A DNA stretch of 25,631 nucleotides from a virus: IMG/VR virus record IMGVR_UViG_3300012263_000014, positions 1 to 25,631 of that record; one strand, given 5' to 3'. Below the pieces are notes generated by a model. That model was not told the origin of the DNA and did not search any database. It saw only the letters and a program-made list of their open reading frames with translations. Every line of letters begins with the position of its first letter. Position 1 is the first letter of the stretch. Below are positions 15,389-22,986 of this stretch, piece by piece. The translations under genes were made by a program, and so were the position numbers.

Positions 15389-16375
15389 ATGAGCATCGTA
15401 TCAGAAACATTATTGACGTTCTTGCCGAGCAAGCGTAAACAAACGCCCAGTGGCTGGCTGTCGTTTAACGGAGTGTGTTGTGTTCACAACGGAGAATCTG
15501 CAGACACTCGAACTCGAGGGGGTGTTATACAAGAAGGCGATGTAGTAAGCTATCATTGCTTCAACTGTGGATATAAAGCCAGTTGGCAACCTGGCAGACA
15601 TATTTCGTACAAGTTAAAGAAGCTGTTTCAATGGCTAGGCGCGCCAGACGATATTATTTCCAAGTTGAGTTTGGAAGTCCTAAAGATTAATGACGGCTTT
15701 GAGTCAGTTGAACGACTAATTGAATTGCCTACCTTTGCCAGTGTGCCACTGCCCGATGATGCAATAGTGATAACAGAAGACCCTTGTGCAACAGGCAAGC
15801 TAGTTGAAGTTATGGATTATATGTCCAGCAGAAAACTTTGGCTAGATGACGGATATAATTACTACTGGTCGCCACAACTGAAATACCGAGATAGATTGTT
15901 TATTCCTTTTTATTACGAAAATAGAATTGTTGGCTGGTCAGGAAGGACTGTTAATTCTAACAAAAAGCCTAAGTATTTGACTGACTCTCAACCAGGGTAT
16001 CTTTTCAACTTGGACAAACAAACTTCAGATAAAATATTTTGTATTGTAGTCGAGGGTCCACTGGACGCTATTCCAATTGACGGTGTGGCATTGTTAAGAG
16101 CAGAGATCAACGAGCAGCAAGTGATGCTGCTGAAGAGACTAAACAAAGATATAATACTCTTGCCAGACAGAGATTATTCTGGTAAAAGATTAGTTGAAGA
16201 AGCAATTGAGTACGGCTGGCAAGTGAGTATGCCCGACTGGGACGACGACATCAAAGACACAGGAGAAGCTGTGCAACGATACGGTCAGGTGTATACCTTA
16301 TTCAGTATTGCTGCCGCAGCAGAAAGTTCTCCTCTGAAGATTAGATTGAAAGCAAAAAAATGGTTCAAAAAATAA
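15389..16375 (+). CDS. 61: DNA primase, gp61-like
   Basis: A 328-residue protein; T4 gp61 has 342. It makes short RNA primers for lagging-strand synthesis and works with the gp41 helicase, whose gene lies 2 kb downstream. The N-terminal zinc ribbon uses CCVH (30-33) and CFNC (57-60). The TOPRIM core carries VVEGPLDAIPID near residue 218 and LLPDRDYSGKR near 262, with acidic residues that bind Mg. The C-terminus is lysine-rich. The promoter leaves no leader. Confidence 0.9.
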   Translation: MSIVSETLLTFLPSKRKQTPSGWLSFNGVCCVHNGESADTRTRGGVIQEGDVVSYHCFNCGYKASWQPGRHISYKLKKLFQWLGAPDDIISKLSLEVLKINDGFESVERLIELPTFASVPLPDDAIVITEDPCATGKLVEVMDYMSSRKLWLDDGYNYYWSPQLKYRDRLFIPFYYENRIVGWSGRTVNSNKKPKYLTDSQPGYLFNLDKQTSDKIFCIVVEGPLDAIPIDGVALLRAEINEQQVMLLKRLNKDIILLPDRDYSGKRLVEEAIEYGWQVSMPDWDDDIKDTGEAVQRYGQVYTLFSIAAAAESSPLKIRLKAKKWFKK

Positions 16376-16485
16376 TTAATATATTTACGATAATCATGTC
16401 TCCATTTATATGGATTAGAAATGAGATAAAGTACCGTAAGAAGATGAAGGAACTTCGCAAAAAAGATCCGTTCATTTACAAATGA
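16360..16485 (+). CDS. 41-residue basic protein with a hydrophobic N-terminus
   Basis: Starts at an ATG within the last codons of primase and ends with TGA overlapping the next ATG (16482). Residues 5-19 are hydrophobic (IINIFTIIMSPFIWI) and the rest is basic, ending in ELRKKDPFIYK. That C-terminal block is one I recall in several marine T4-like phages as a small conserved protein. The hydrophobic segment could lie in or against the host membrane. An internal ATG at 16396 would make a 29-residue form. The tight overlaps on both sides support it being translated. Confidence 0.6.
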   Translation: MVQKIINIFTIIMSPFIWIRNEIKYRKKMKELRKKDPFIYK

Positions 16486-17942
16486 TTTGGGGTATTAGTG
16501 CAAACAGTCACGATGCTGCGCTGGCAGTATTTGACCAAAATATTAACTTGAAGTTTGCAAGTCAGAGTGAAAGATTTAGCCGAGTAAAGAATGATCCGCA
16601 TTTGCACACAGATTTGATCGATTATGCAATGCAGTTTGGCAAACCCGAACATGTAGTCTGGTATGAAAATCCATACAAGAAAACAATGCGGCAACTTCTA
16701 GCAGGCCAGGGCTGGAACGCAAAAGAAAACAACGTCAAGGAGTATTTGTGTCAGTTTGAAATTAAGCCAGCTAAAATTAGCTATGTAGACCATCACTGTA
16801 GTCACGCCGCAGCTGGTTTTAACACAAGCGGATTCGTTGACGCCACTGTGGTGTGCATTGACAGTGTTGGCGAGTTTGAAACTCTAACTGTTTGGAGTGC
16901 AACACATCACGGAATGAAGAAAGTATACAGTCAACGATACCCGCATAGCGTGGGTATGTGGTATAGTGCAATGACGCAGCGTGTTGGATTAAAGCCACAA
17001 GAAGATGAATACATACTCATGGGCATGGCAGCATACGGCGACGGCAACAGGCTTTATCATGACGTAAAACAAGACTTTGTTGAAATTGGCAACAAGCCTA
17101 TGGTCAAGTTCAATAGAAATCTGCATCGTGGCTGCAAGGATTGGCGCCCTGATTTAACCAGCGAACAGGATTACTTTGACATTGCAGCCGCAACGCAACT
17201 TGTGTATGAAGATATATTACGACACATACTTGGCACATTTGCTAACAAGCTGCCCAGCAATAATCTAGTGTTAATGGGAGGATGTGCGTTAAATTGCAGC
17301 GCCAACTCTATTGCGTATGAATACTTTAAAAATGTCTGGGTTATGCCTAATCCAGGCGACAGCGGCAGTGCAATTGGTGCAGTTCTTGCCCATTACAAGA
17401 AAAAAATCAAATGGCCCGGCCCATACCTTGGATATAACATAGAAGGAACATACCCTGTTAACAAAATTCTTTTGGAGCTCGTTCGATCGGGCATATGCGG
17501 CGTTGCTAATGGTCGTAGTGAGTTTGGCCCTCGTGCTTTGGGCAACCGAAGTCTTTTCGCAGACCCACGAGGCGCCGACATCAAAGACAGAGTCAACGAC
17601 ATTAAATTACGTCAACGGTTTAGACCCTTTGCTCCAGTTATACTTGAGGAACACGCCAACGACTTTTTTACCGGACCCATGGGCCCATATATGCAATTCA
17701 CAGCACGTTGCAGATATCCTGAAACTTACCCTGCAATTGTCCACGGAGACGGCACCTCAAGAGTTCAAACTGTTGGAAAGAGAGATAGCCCTGATCTTCA
17801 TGGGTTGCTGGAAAGATGGTACGAGTTAACAGGCTGCCCAATGCTGCTCAACACCAGTCTTAATGTAAAAGGACAACCCATCGTTAACACAAGGTTAGAC
17901 GCAATAGAATTTGAAAAGCAATACAATGTAAAAGTGTATTGA
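16482..17942 (+). CDS. carbamoyltransferase, NodU/CmcH family
   Basis: A 486-residue protein with both domains of the family. The N-terminal Kae1-like domain makes carbamoyl-adenylate: SHDAALAVF near residues 9-17, DHHCSHAAAGF near 103-113, DEYILMGMAAYGD near 172-184, LMGGCALNCSAN near 261-272. The C-terminal domain contains EFGPRALGNRSLFADPR near 347-363 and LLNTSLNVKGQPIV near 459-472. The enzyme transfers a carbamoyl group to a sugar hydroxyl or similar. It is shorter than bacterial NodU (about 560). Phage copies may decorate surface glycans or nucleotides. It starts with ATGA. Confidence 0.93.
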   Translation: MIWGISANSHDAALAVFDQNINLKFASQSERFSRVKNDPHLHTDLIDYAMQFGKPEHVVWYENPYKKTMRQLLAGQGWNAKENNVKEYLCQFEIKPAKISYVDHHCSHAAAGFNTSGFVDATVVCIDSVGEFETLTVWSATHHGMKKVYSQRYPHSVGMWYSAMTQRVGLKPQEDEYILMGMAAYGDGNRLYHDVKQDFVEIGNKPMVKFNRNLHRGCKDWRPDLTSEQDYFDIAAATQLVYEDILRHILGTFANKLPSNNLVLMGGCALNCSANSIAYEYFKNVWVMPNPGDSGSAIGAVLAHYKKKIKWPGPYLGYNIEGTYPVNKILLELVRSGICGVANGRSEFGPRALGNRSLFADPRGADIKDRVNDIKLRQRFRPFAPVILEEHANDFFTGPMGPYMQFTARCRYPETYPAIVHGDGTSRVQTVGKRDSPDLHGLLERWYELTGCPMLLNTSLNVKGQPIVNTRLDAIEFEKQYNVKVY

Positions 17943-17967
17943 CTTTTACAACTAATTAAAGTATAAT
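17939..17967 (+). promoter_or_regulatory. sigma70-like promoter, leaderless
   Basis: TTGACT (17939-17944), 17 bases, TATAAT (17962-17967), then 7 bases to the ATG at 17975. The start site should lie at or one base before the ATG. No ribosome site is possible downstream of it. The -35 overlaps the carbamoyltransferase stop. Confidence 0.62.
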
Positions 17968-17974
17968 AACTATT

Positions 17975-18292
17975 ATGACAAACATTAAAAATATCACCGA
18001 AGACATGGTAAAGGATGCACTACGAGAAGTGTATGATCCTGAAATTGCAGGAATTAGCGTTCAGGATTTAGGATTAATTTATGAGATAAACATCACCGGC
18101 GATCATGTACACGTTAAGCACACATTGACCAGTATGATGTGTCCGTTTGCTGAAGAAATTTGCGAGGATATATACGGTGCAGTAATGGCAATCAATGGTG
18201 TCGAAACTGTCAACAGAGAATTGGTTTTTCAGCCTGCATTTTCCGTGGAAATGGTTCCAGAAGAAACAAGAATGATTATGGGATGGTACTAA
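17975..18292 (+). CDS. MIP18/SufT-type (DUF59) Fe-S assembly protein
   Basis: A 105-residue protein with the family pattern: VYDPEI near residues 19-24, VQDLGLIYEI near 29-38, TSMMCPFAEEI near 52-62 with the conserved Cys, and the C-terminal PAFSVEMVPEETRMIMGW, equivalent to PxWSxxxMSExARxxLG. The family helps insert or repair Fe-S clusters (SufT, PaaD, CIA2). Phage copies are uncommon. Its own strong promoter, immediately before gp41, suggests expression with the replication genes. Its target, host or phage, is unknown. Confidence 0.88.
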   Translation: MTNIKNITEDMVKDALREVYDPEIAGISVQDLGLIYEINITGDHVHVKHTLTSMMCPFAEEICEDIYGAVMAINGVETVNRELVFQPAFSVEMVPEETRMIMGWY

Positions 18293-18314
18293 GCGATTAA
18301 CAGGGTAATATAGT

Positions 18315-18965
18315 ATGAGCACACGACAAAATACAGACTATGGGTTCGACATACAAAAAGTCTACTTAGAAATGATGATGAGCGACGCTGCAACATTTGT
18401 ACGTTGCCAGAGTGTGTTTGATGCTGAATCATTTGATAGAAGATTAAAGCCAGCGGCAGAGTTTCTAAACAACTATGTTGTTGATCACAATGCATTGCCT
18501 ACATTCGACATGATTAACGCTGCTACACATACCCAGCTTAAGGATCCGGGCATGTTGCAAGATTCTCATTACGATTGGCTGTTAACTGAATTTGAAACAT
18601 TCTCTCGGCACAAAGCACTTGAAGCTGCAATTTTACAGAGTGCCGACTTGTTGGAAAAGGGCGAGTATGGCCCAGTTGAAGAACTGGTTAAGAAGGCTGT
18701 ACAAATTGGATTGCAACGAGATCTTGGTACTGACTATTGGGAAGACCCCCGTGCAAGATTAGAAGCAATCAAAGCAAACAATGGACAGGTCAGCACAGGC
18801 TGGAAAAATTTAGATAAGAAATTATTTGGCGGATTTAATCGCGGCGAACTAAATATATTTGCCGGCGGATGTGTAACTGCCGAAACTGAGGTAAAAATAA
18901 TTGAACTATACAACATTGACAGCTTTATTAAAACAGGAATACTTAACAGCCAGGGGGTCGTTTAA
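18315..18965 (+). CDS. 41: gp41 helicase N-terminal piece fused to a short intein N-half
   Basis: The first of three gene pieces for the DnaB-like replicative helicase (T4 gp41, 475 residues, hexameric 5'-3' helicase that binds gp61). Residues 1-185 are the N-extein: the helical N-terminal domain (1-140), the linker, and STGWKNLDKKLFGGFNRGEL, ending at FAGG, the first half of the P-loop. At 18870 Cys1 opens an intein N-half of only 31 residues (CVTAETEV...) that stops at 18963-18965. CAGGG lies 9 bases before the ATG. Not functional alone: the P-loop is cut. Confidence 0.9.
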   Translation: MSTRQNTDYGFDIQKVYLEMMMSDAATFVRCQSVFDAESFDRRLKPAAEFLNNYVVDHNALPTFDMINAATHTQLKDPGMLQDSHYDWLLTEFETFSRHKALEAAILQSADLLEKGEYGPVEELVKKAVQIGLQRDLGTDYWEDPRARLEAIKANNGQVSTGWKNLDKKLFGGFNRGELNIFAGGCVTAETEVKIIELYNIDSFIKTGILNSQGVV

Positions 18966-21151
18966 TGGAAAGAAACTTCTTCCTGCGGTTGTACTCGATA
19001 GTATATTAGCCCACACTGCCTTTTTAAATTATAACGCTACTATTAATACTCGAGTTTCGTATATAATCACCAACACGTCTACTCAGCTATTGTGCAGGAA
19101 TTGCAATACGCCGTTGGAGATAAAGGCAGCAATTTATAATCCACCGAAGTATTGTTCTAGCAAATGCAATGCTACTAGCAACGAAACAAAGAACTTGAAG
19201 GCGTCCACCAGCGAAAGAAAGTACGGTTATAAAAACGTATTTCAGAGTCCCGAAGTAAAACAAAAGATATCATCAACAAACATAAAAAAGTTCGGCTCTG
19301 CTAATCCTGCAAAGTCACAGGTAGTAAAAGACAAGATATCTAAAAAGGCCAAAGTAAATTCTCCTCAACGACTACAAAAGGCACAGGAAACTGTTCGGCA
19401 AAAATACGGAGTCGACCACATATCTCAATTAGATTTGGTCAAAGACAAGAAGAAACAAACTTGTATCGACCGTTATGGCACTGAGTACTACTTTAGTACA
19501 AATGCATGTAAATTTAAATCTAAACAAACAATGATGAGACTATACGGGGTAGAAAACGCATCACATAGTCCTTATTTTATTGACAAGATACGTAGTACCA
19601 AGTTTAATAAATATAGGGATAGTAGTTACAATAACAGAGACCAAGCACTGTCTACTATGATAAAGACTTACGGCGATGTTTCTGCCCGTCAGCATTGGAG
19701 TACACTGGCTACTCGAATTTTGCTTTCTCCTGATGAGTTAGTAGAATACGCCGCTGGCAAAACAATAAACTATATGGCGACCTCGTTGGAAGTAGCCCCT
19801 ACAACAGTGTATCTTTATTTAAAAAAGTACAATATTTCTAACTTCGACTCTCGTAATAACCAGTACGAAGACCTAATAAGTTCATTCCTAGATACATATG
19901 GAATTGAGTATAAAACAAATACAAGAACTATTATACCACCTCTGGAACTTGATTTTTATATTCCAGAACACAATTTGTGTATAGAGTGCAATGGTATCTT
20001 TTGGCACAGCGAATTAATGGGCAAGGACCGAGCATACCATATGAACAAAACAACACGATGTAACGACATAGGATTACAGTTGTGGCATCTATGGGATTAT
20101 CAAATAGATCGTAATCCTGACTTGATAAAAAGTATGCTAACACATAAATTACTCAAACAACCTGATCGAATAGGAGCCCGTAGTTGCTCGGTAGTTAACC
20201 TAACAGCACAGGAATATCGATCTTTTCTAGACGAAAATCATATTCAGCAGTCTATTAATTCTAAGATAAAGTTAGGATTATTATACAACAACGAAGTACT
20301 AGCAGTAATGGGGCTTGGTGCATCGAGATTTGAAAAAGACACTTGGGAACTACATCGGTTTTCAGTTAAAAAGAATTATCACGTTCCAGGAGCTCCTAGC
20401 AAACTGTTCAACAACTTTTTGAAAAATCAACATAATTGTCATAAAATAGTATCATACGCATCGCGTGACTTTAGCAACGGCAACATGTATCAACAGCTGG
20501 GATTTAAGTTTGTAGACCATACTCCTCCAGGATACTTTTATTTTAAATCTCGGGTGGTATTTAATAGGGTAGCATTTCAGAAACATAAATTAAAGGATAA
20601 GCTAGAGCACTTTGACGCCAGCCTGTCAGAATGGCAAAACATGATTAATAATGGATACAACCGATTTTGGAACACAGGGAACATAAAATATGAATTTACT
20701 AGATAAGAGAATTGAGTGGTTATCCAAGTGGTACTCGGTAGACAAGTTACTACAATTATCAGAAGACAAGTTGGTACTCCTATACAACAATAGTCAGCCA
20801 AAAAAAGTCCGTATTGGATCACTGGAAGGTGTTCCGACCAGCAGTTATCGGATCAACAGCCCCGATGGGTATGTTAACGCACATGCATGGCGAAACAAGG
20901 GAACCAAAGAGTGTGTTACTCTGACCACAGACGCTGGAAATTCTATAACTGCTAGCACAGATCATTTTTTTGAAATGTCCGACGGCAAGTGGAAATATGC
21001 AGACTGTTTGTTTCCAGGACAGTGCATTAGCACAGAATCCGGCATCGAAACAGTAACCAGCGTAGTAGCAGCAGGCAAGCACACAGTATACGACTTCTAC
21101 ATCAATCATGAAAATCACAGATACTATACCAATGGAATAAGCAGTCATAAC
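18870..21151 (+). mobile_element. atypical split-intein/endonuclease cassette in gp41 (site GG/SGSGKS, P-loop)
   Basis: Intein N-half 18870-18962 (31 residues), endonuclease gene 18901-20706, intein C-half 20690-21151 (154 residues, ending ISSHN). The C-half carries block B (NSITASTDHFFEM) as well as blocks F and G, so the break lies between blocks A and B rather than before block F. Splicing joins FAGG to SGSGKS and restores the Walker A motif. The endonuclease overlaps both intein halves. Confidence 0.88.
18901..20706 (+). CDS. large homing endonuclease, Vsr-like EDxHD type
   Basis: A protein of up to 601 residues. The start is uncertain: TTG at 18901 or 18916, the frame being closed upstream at 18898. 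It overlaps the intein N-half in another frame. An ATG at 18965 with good AGGGGG spacing is in the wrong frame and closes after 14 codons. Order: a zinc knuckle (CRNC, then CSSKC, about 65-90), four or five repeats of a KYG.N..QS..V+.K motif (about 105-245), a Vsr-like nuclease domain with LDFYIPEHNLCIECNGIFWHSE (about 349-370) and QLWHLWDY (about 391-398), and a GNAT-like C-terminal region (about 420-580). It likely cuts intein-less gp41. Confidence 0.85.
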   Translation: MNYTTLTALLKQEYLTARGSFNGKKLLPAVVLDSILAHTAFLNYNATINTRVSYIITNTSTQLLCRNCNTPLEIKAAIYNPPKYCSSKCNATSNETKNLKASTSERKYGYKNVFQSPEVKQKISSTNIKKFGSANPAKSQVVKDKISKKAKVNSPQRLQKAQETVRQKYGVDHISQLDLVKDKKKQTCIDRYGTEYYFSTNACKFKSKQTMMRLYGVENASHSPYFIDKIRSTKFNKYRDSSYNNRDQALSTMIKTYGDVSARQHWSTLATRILLSPDELVEYAAGKTINYMATSLEVAPTTVYLYLKKYNISNFDSRNNQYEDLISSFLDTYGIEYKTNTRTIIPPLELDFYIPEHNLCIECNGIFWHSELMGKDRAYHMNKTTRCNDIGLQLWHLWDYQIDRNPDLIKSMLTHKLLKQPDRIGARSCSVVNLTAQEYRSFLDENHIQQSINSKIKLGLLYNNEVLAVMGLGASRFEKDTWELHRFSVKKNYHVPGAPSKLFNNFLKNQHNCHKIVSYASRDFSNGNMYQQLGFKFVDHTPPGYFYFKSRVVFNRVAFQKHKLKDKLEHFDASLSEWQNMINNGYNRFWNTGNIKYEFTR

Positions 21152-21892
21152 TCCGGTTCTGGAAAAAGCTTGTTCCTTGCCAACCTAGGAGTTAACTGGA
21201 GTCTGATAGGAATGAACGTATTATACCTTACGTTCGAACTCAGTGAGAATCTAGTAAGTATGCGCATCGATAGCATGATAACAGGTATCCCCAGCAGAGA
21301 TGTATTTAAGACCATCGACGACGTTGAGATGAAAGTTAAGATGATTGGCAAGAAAGCAGGTGCTTTCCAAGTCAAGTATATGCCGTCTGGTAAGAATGCA
21401 AATGACATTCGAAGCTATATTAAAGAATACGAAATTAAGACAGGTCGCAAAATTGATGTTCTGCTGATCGACTACTTGGATCTTATGACACCGTTGAGTA
21501 TTAAGATTTCTCCGGAAAACTTGTTTGTCAAAGACAAGTATGTAAGTGAAGAACTTCGCAACCTTGCAATGGAATTACAGACAATCTTTGTTACTGCATC
21601 ACAGTTGAACCGTTGTTTAAAATTAGATACACTAGTTGAAGCCAACGGCAAAAAAATACAAATCAAAGATGTGCAAGTAGGCGACTATTTAACGTCAAAC
21701 CAAGGTCCGGTACGGGTATACGAAGTGTTGCCTATTTCTAAACAGCATGTCTACAAGATTAAAACCAAATCCGGCAAAGAAATTACATGCTCGGCAAAAC
21801 ATAAGTTTCCAACAACTAACGGAATTAGTACACTAGAATCAGGCCTAAAAGTAGGAGATAAATTGCAGAGTTTGCGTAGCTGTGATAAATAG
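20690..21892 (+). CDS. 41: gp41 middle piece flanked by halves of two different inteins
   Basis: A 400-residue protein in three parts. Residues 1-154 are the C-half of the P-loop intein. Residues 155-308 are the gp41 middle extein, from SGSGKSLFLANLG through Walker B (VLLIDYLDL) to TASQLNR. Residues 309-400 are the N-half of a second intein (CLKLDTLV at the start, block B SAKHKFPTTNG, then a stop). The second intein closely resembles the gp41-8 split intein and sits at the same SQLNR site. To yield helicase this chain must splice at both ends. It overlaps the endonuclease by 17 bases and has AGGGA 9 bases upstream. Confidence 0.9.
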   Translation: MNLLDKRIEWLSKWYSVDKLLQLSEDKLVLLYNNSQPKKVRIGSLEGVPTSSYRINSPDGYVNAHAWRNKGTKECVTLTTDAGNSITASTDHFFEMSDGKWKYADCLFPGQCISTESGIETVTSVVAAGKHTVYDFYINHENHRYYTNGISSHNSGSGKSLFLANLGVNWSLIGMNVLYLTFELSENLVSMRIDSMITGIPSRDVFKTIDDVEMKVKMIGKKAGAFQVKYMPSGKNANDIRSYIKEYEIKTGRKIDVLLIDYLDLMTPLSIKISPENLFVKDKYVSEELRNLAMELQTIFVTASQLNRCLKLDTLVEANGKKIQIKDVQVGDYLTSNQGPVRVYEVLPISKQHVYKIKTKSGKEITCSAKHKFPTTNGISTLESGLKVGDKLQSLRSCDK

Positions 21893-21951
21893 ATGTATGC
21901 AAAATATATATAATAACACCAAAATTAGCATTAACTAGTTACAAAATTGAA

Positions 21952-21972
21952 ATAATTAATAGAATTAATTAT
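21952..21972 (+). promoter_or_regulatory. hairpin over the broken endonuclease start
   Basis: ATAATTAAT (21952-21960) and ATTAATTAT (21964-21972) are perfect complements with the loop AGA. The 3' arm includes the first two bases of the ATG at 21971. It is similar in idea to the hairpin at 9187-9219 but AT-only and with a 3-base loop, so it may be chance. Confidence 0.3.
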
Positions 21973-22986
21973 GACAAAAAGATCAAACATGGCTGATACA
22001 AAAAATTAGACACTATGTCACAAAGTTGTATCCATTAGAAATATTGCAAGCAAACTATGTACAGATACGCAGCCTTGGCAGAGACTCATCGAGCTTGCGA
22101 TCGTTTATCATTCGATACGGCGATAAACTAGGCAGCAGTTTATTTGCAATCAAGAATAGCAAGACTATGATGGATCGGCAGAGACTAGAAGACCTTCATG
22201 GCGTAAAGAAAACAGACGCACTAATTCGTAGTCGTGGCGCATCATTAGAGAATTATATAGCGCGTCACGGAGCCGTCGAAGGCACACGTCGGTGGTCAGC
22301 ATATCTAAATAAGCGCACGGCATCGTACGCAAAAAAAAGATACGACGGACACACATATCCGTCGTATACTTTAGAATATTATACCAAACTACATGGTATA
22401 GACAAAGGCACAGCGTTACAAGGTCTCGCTGGCATATTATATTGAACAATACGGGCAAATACTAGGTCCGATAAAATGCAGAGAGTGCAAGGATCATTCG
22501 AGTTTGGCCTACTTTACTAATAAATATGGATCTACATTAGGTGAAGAAAAATACAGGGCGCGTTGCCTGCAGGCCGCTACCGGATCATCGAATATTACTT
22601 ACTCAAGAATGAGCCAAGAATTATTTGATGAGCTAAGGAAGGTAATAGTGGATCTACATTATTACGGACCAAACGAAATAACCTGGGGCGTATCACAAAA
22701 ATATAATCTTCCGCAACGGGTAATTTGCCCAGACTTGTTTTATAAAGGAAAAATTATCGAGTTTAACGGAGATGTCTTTCATGCTAACCCAGCACTATAT
22801 GAGGCTACGGATTGCCCTCATCCGTATAGAAAGAAATTATCTGCAAGAGAGATATGGAGCGCCGACGCGAGCCGTTACGAATATTATAAAAAAAGAGAAT
22901 ATAAATTATTGGTCGTTTGGGAAAATGACTACAAACATAATCAAAAGGAGATAATAGATCAATGCCAGAAATTTTTAATGACCTAA
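21971..22986 (+). pseudogene. homing endonuclease pseudogene (two frameshifts)
   Basis: The region codes in three segments. The ATG at 21971 reads MTKRSNMADTKN and stops. Coding sense continues in the frame of 22005-22445, whose TTG at 22026 is not a natural start, and shifts again near 22405-22425 into the frame that ends at 22986. The first break is at an A6 run near 22000; one base fewer would restore it. The product has YGxxxG-type repeats (YIARHG, YYTKLHG, YYIEQYG, FTNKYG), a nuclease domain with CPDLFYKGKIIEFNGDVFH and LLVVWENDY, and overlaps the gp41 C-piece by 25 bases. The 3' frame alone (22420-22986) retains the nuclease core, but no start was found for it except TTG at 22504. Confidence 0.75.

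Noticed and set aside
18965-19009. ATG with good ribosome site as the start of the large endonuclease
   Set aside because: It is in the wrong frame and ends after 14 codons; only a frameshift would make it usable. The frame already looks coding upstream of it.
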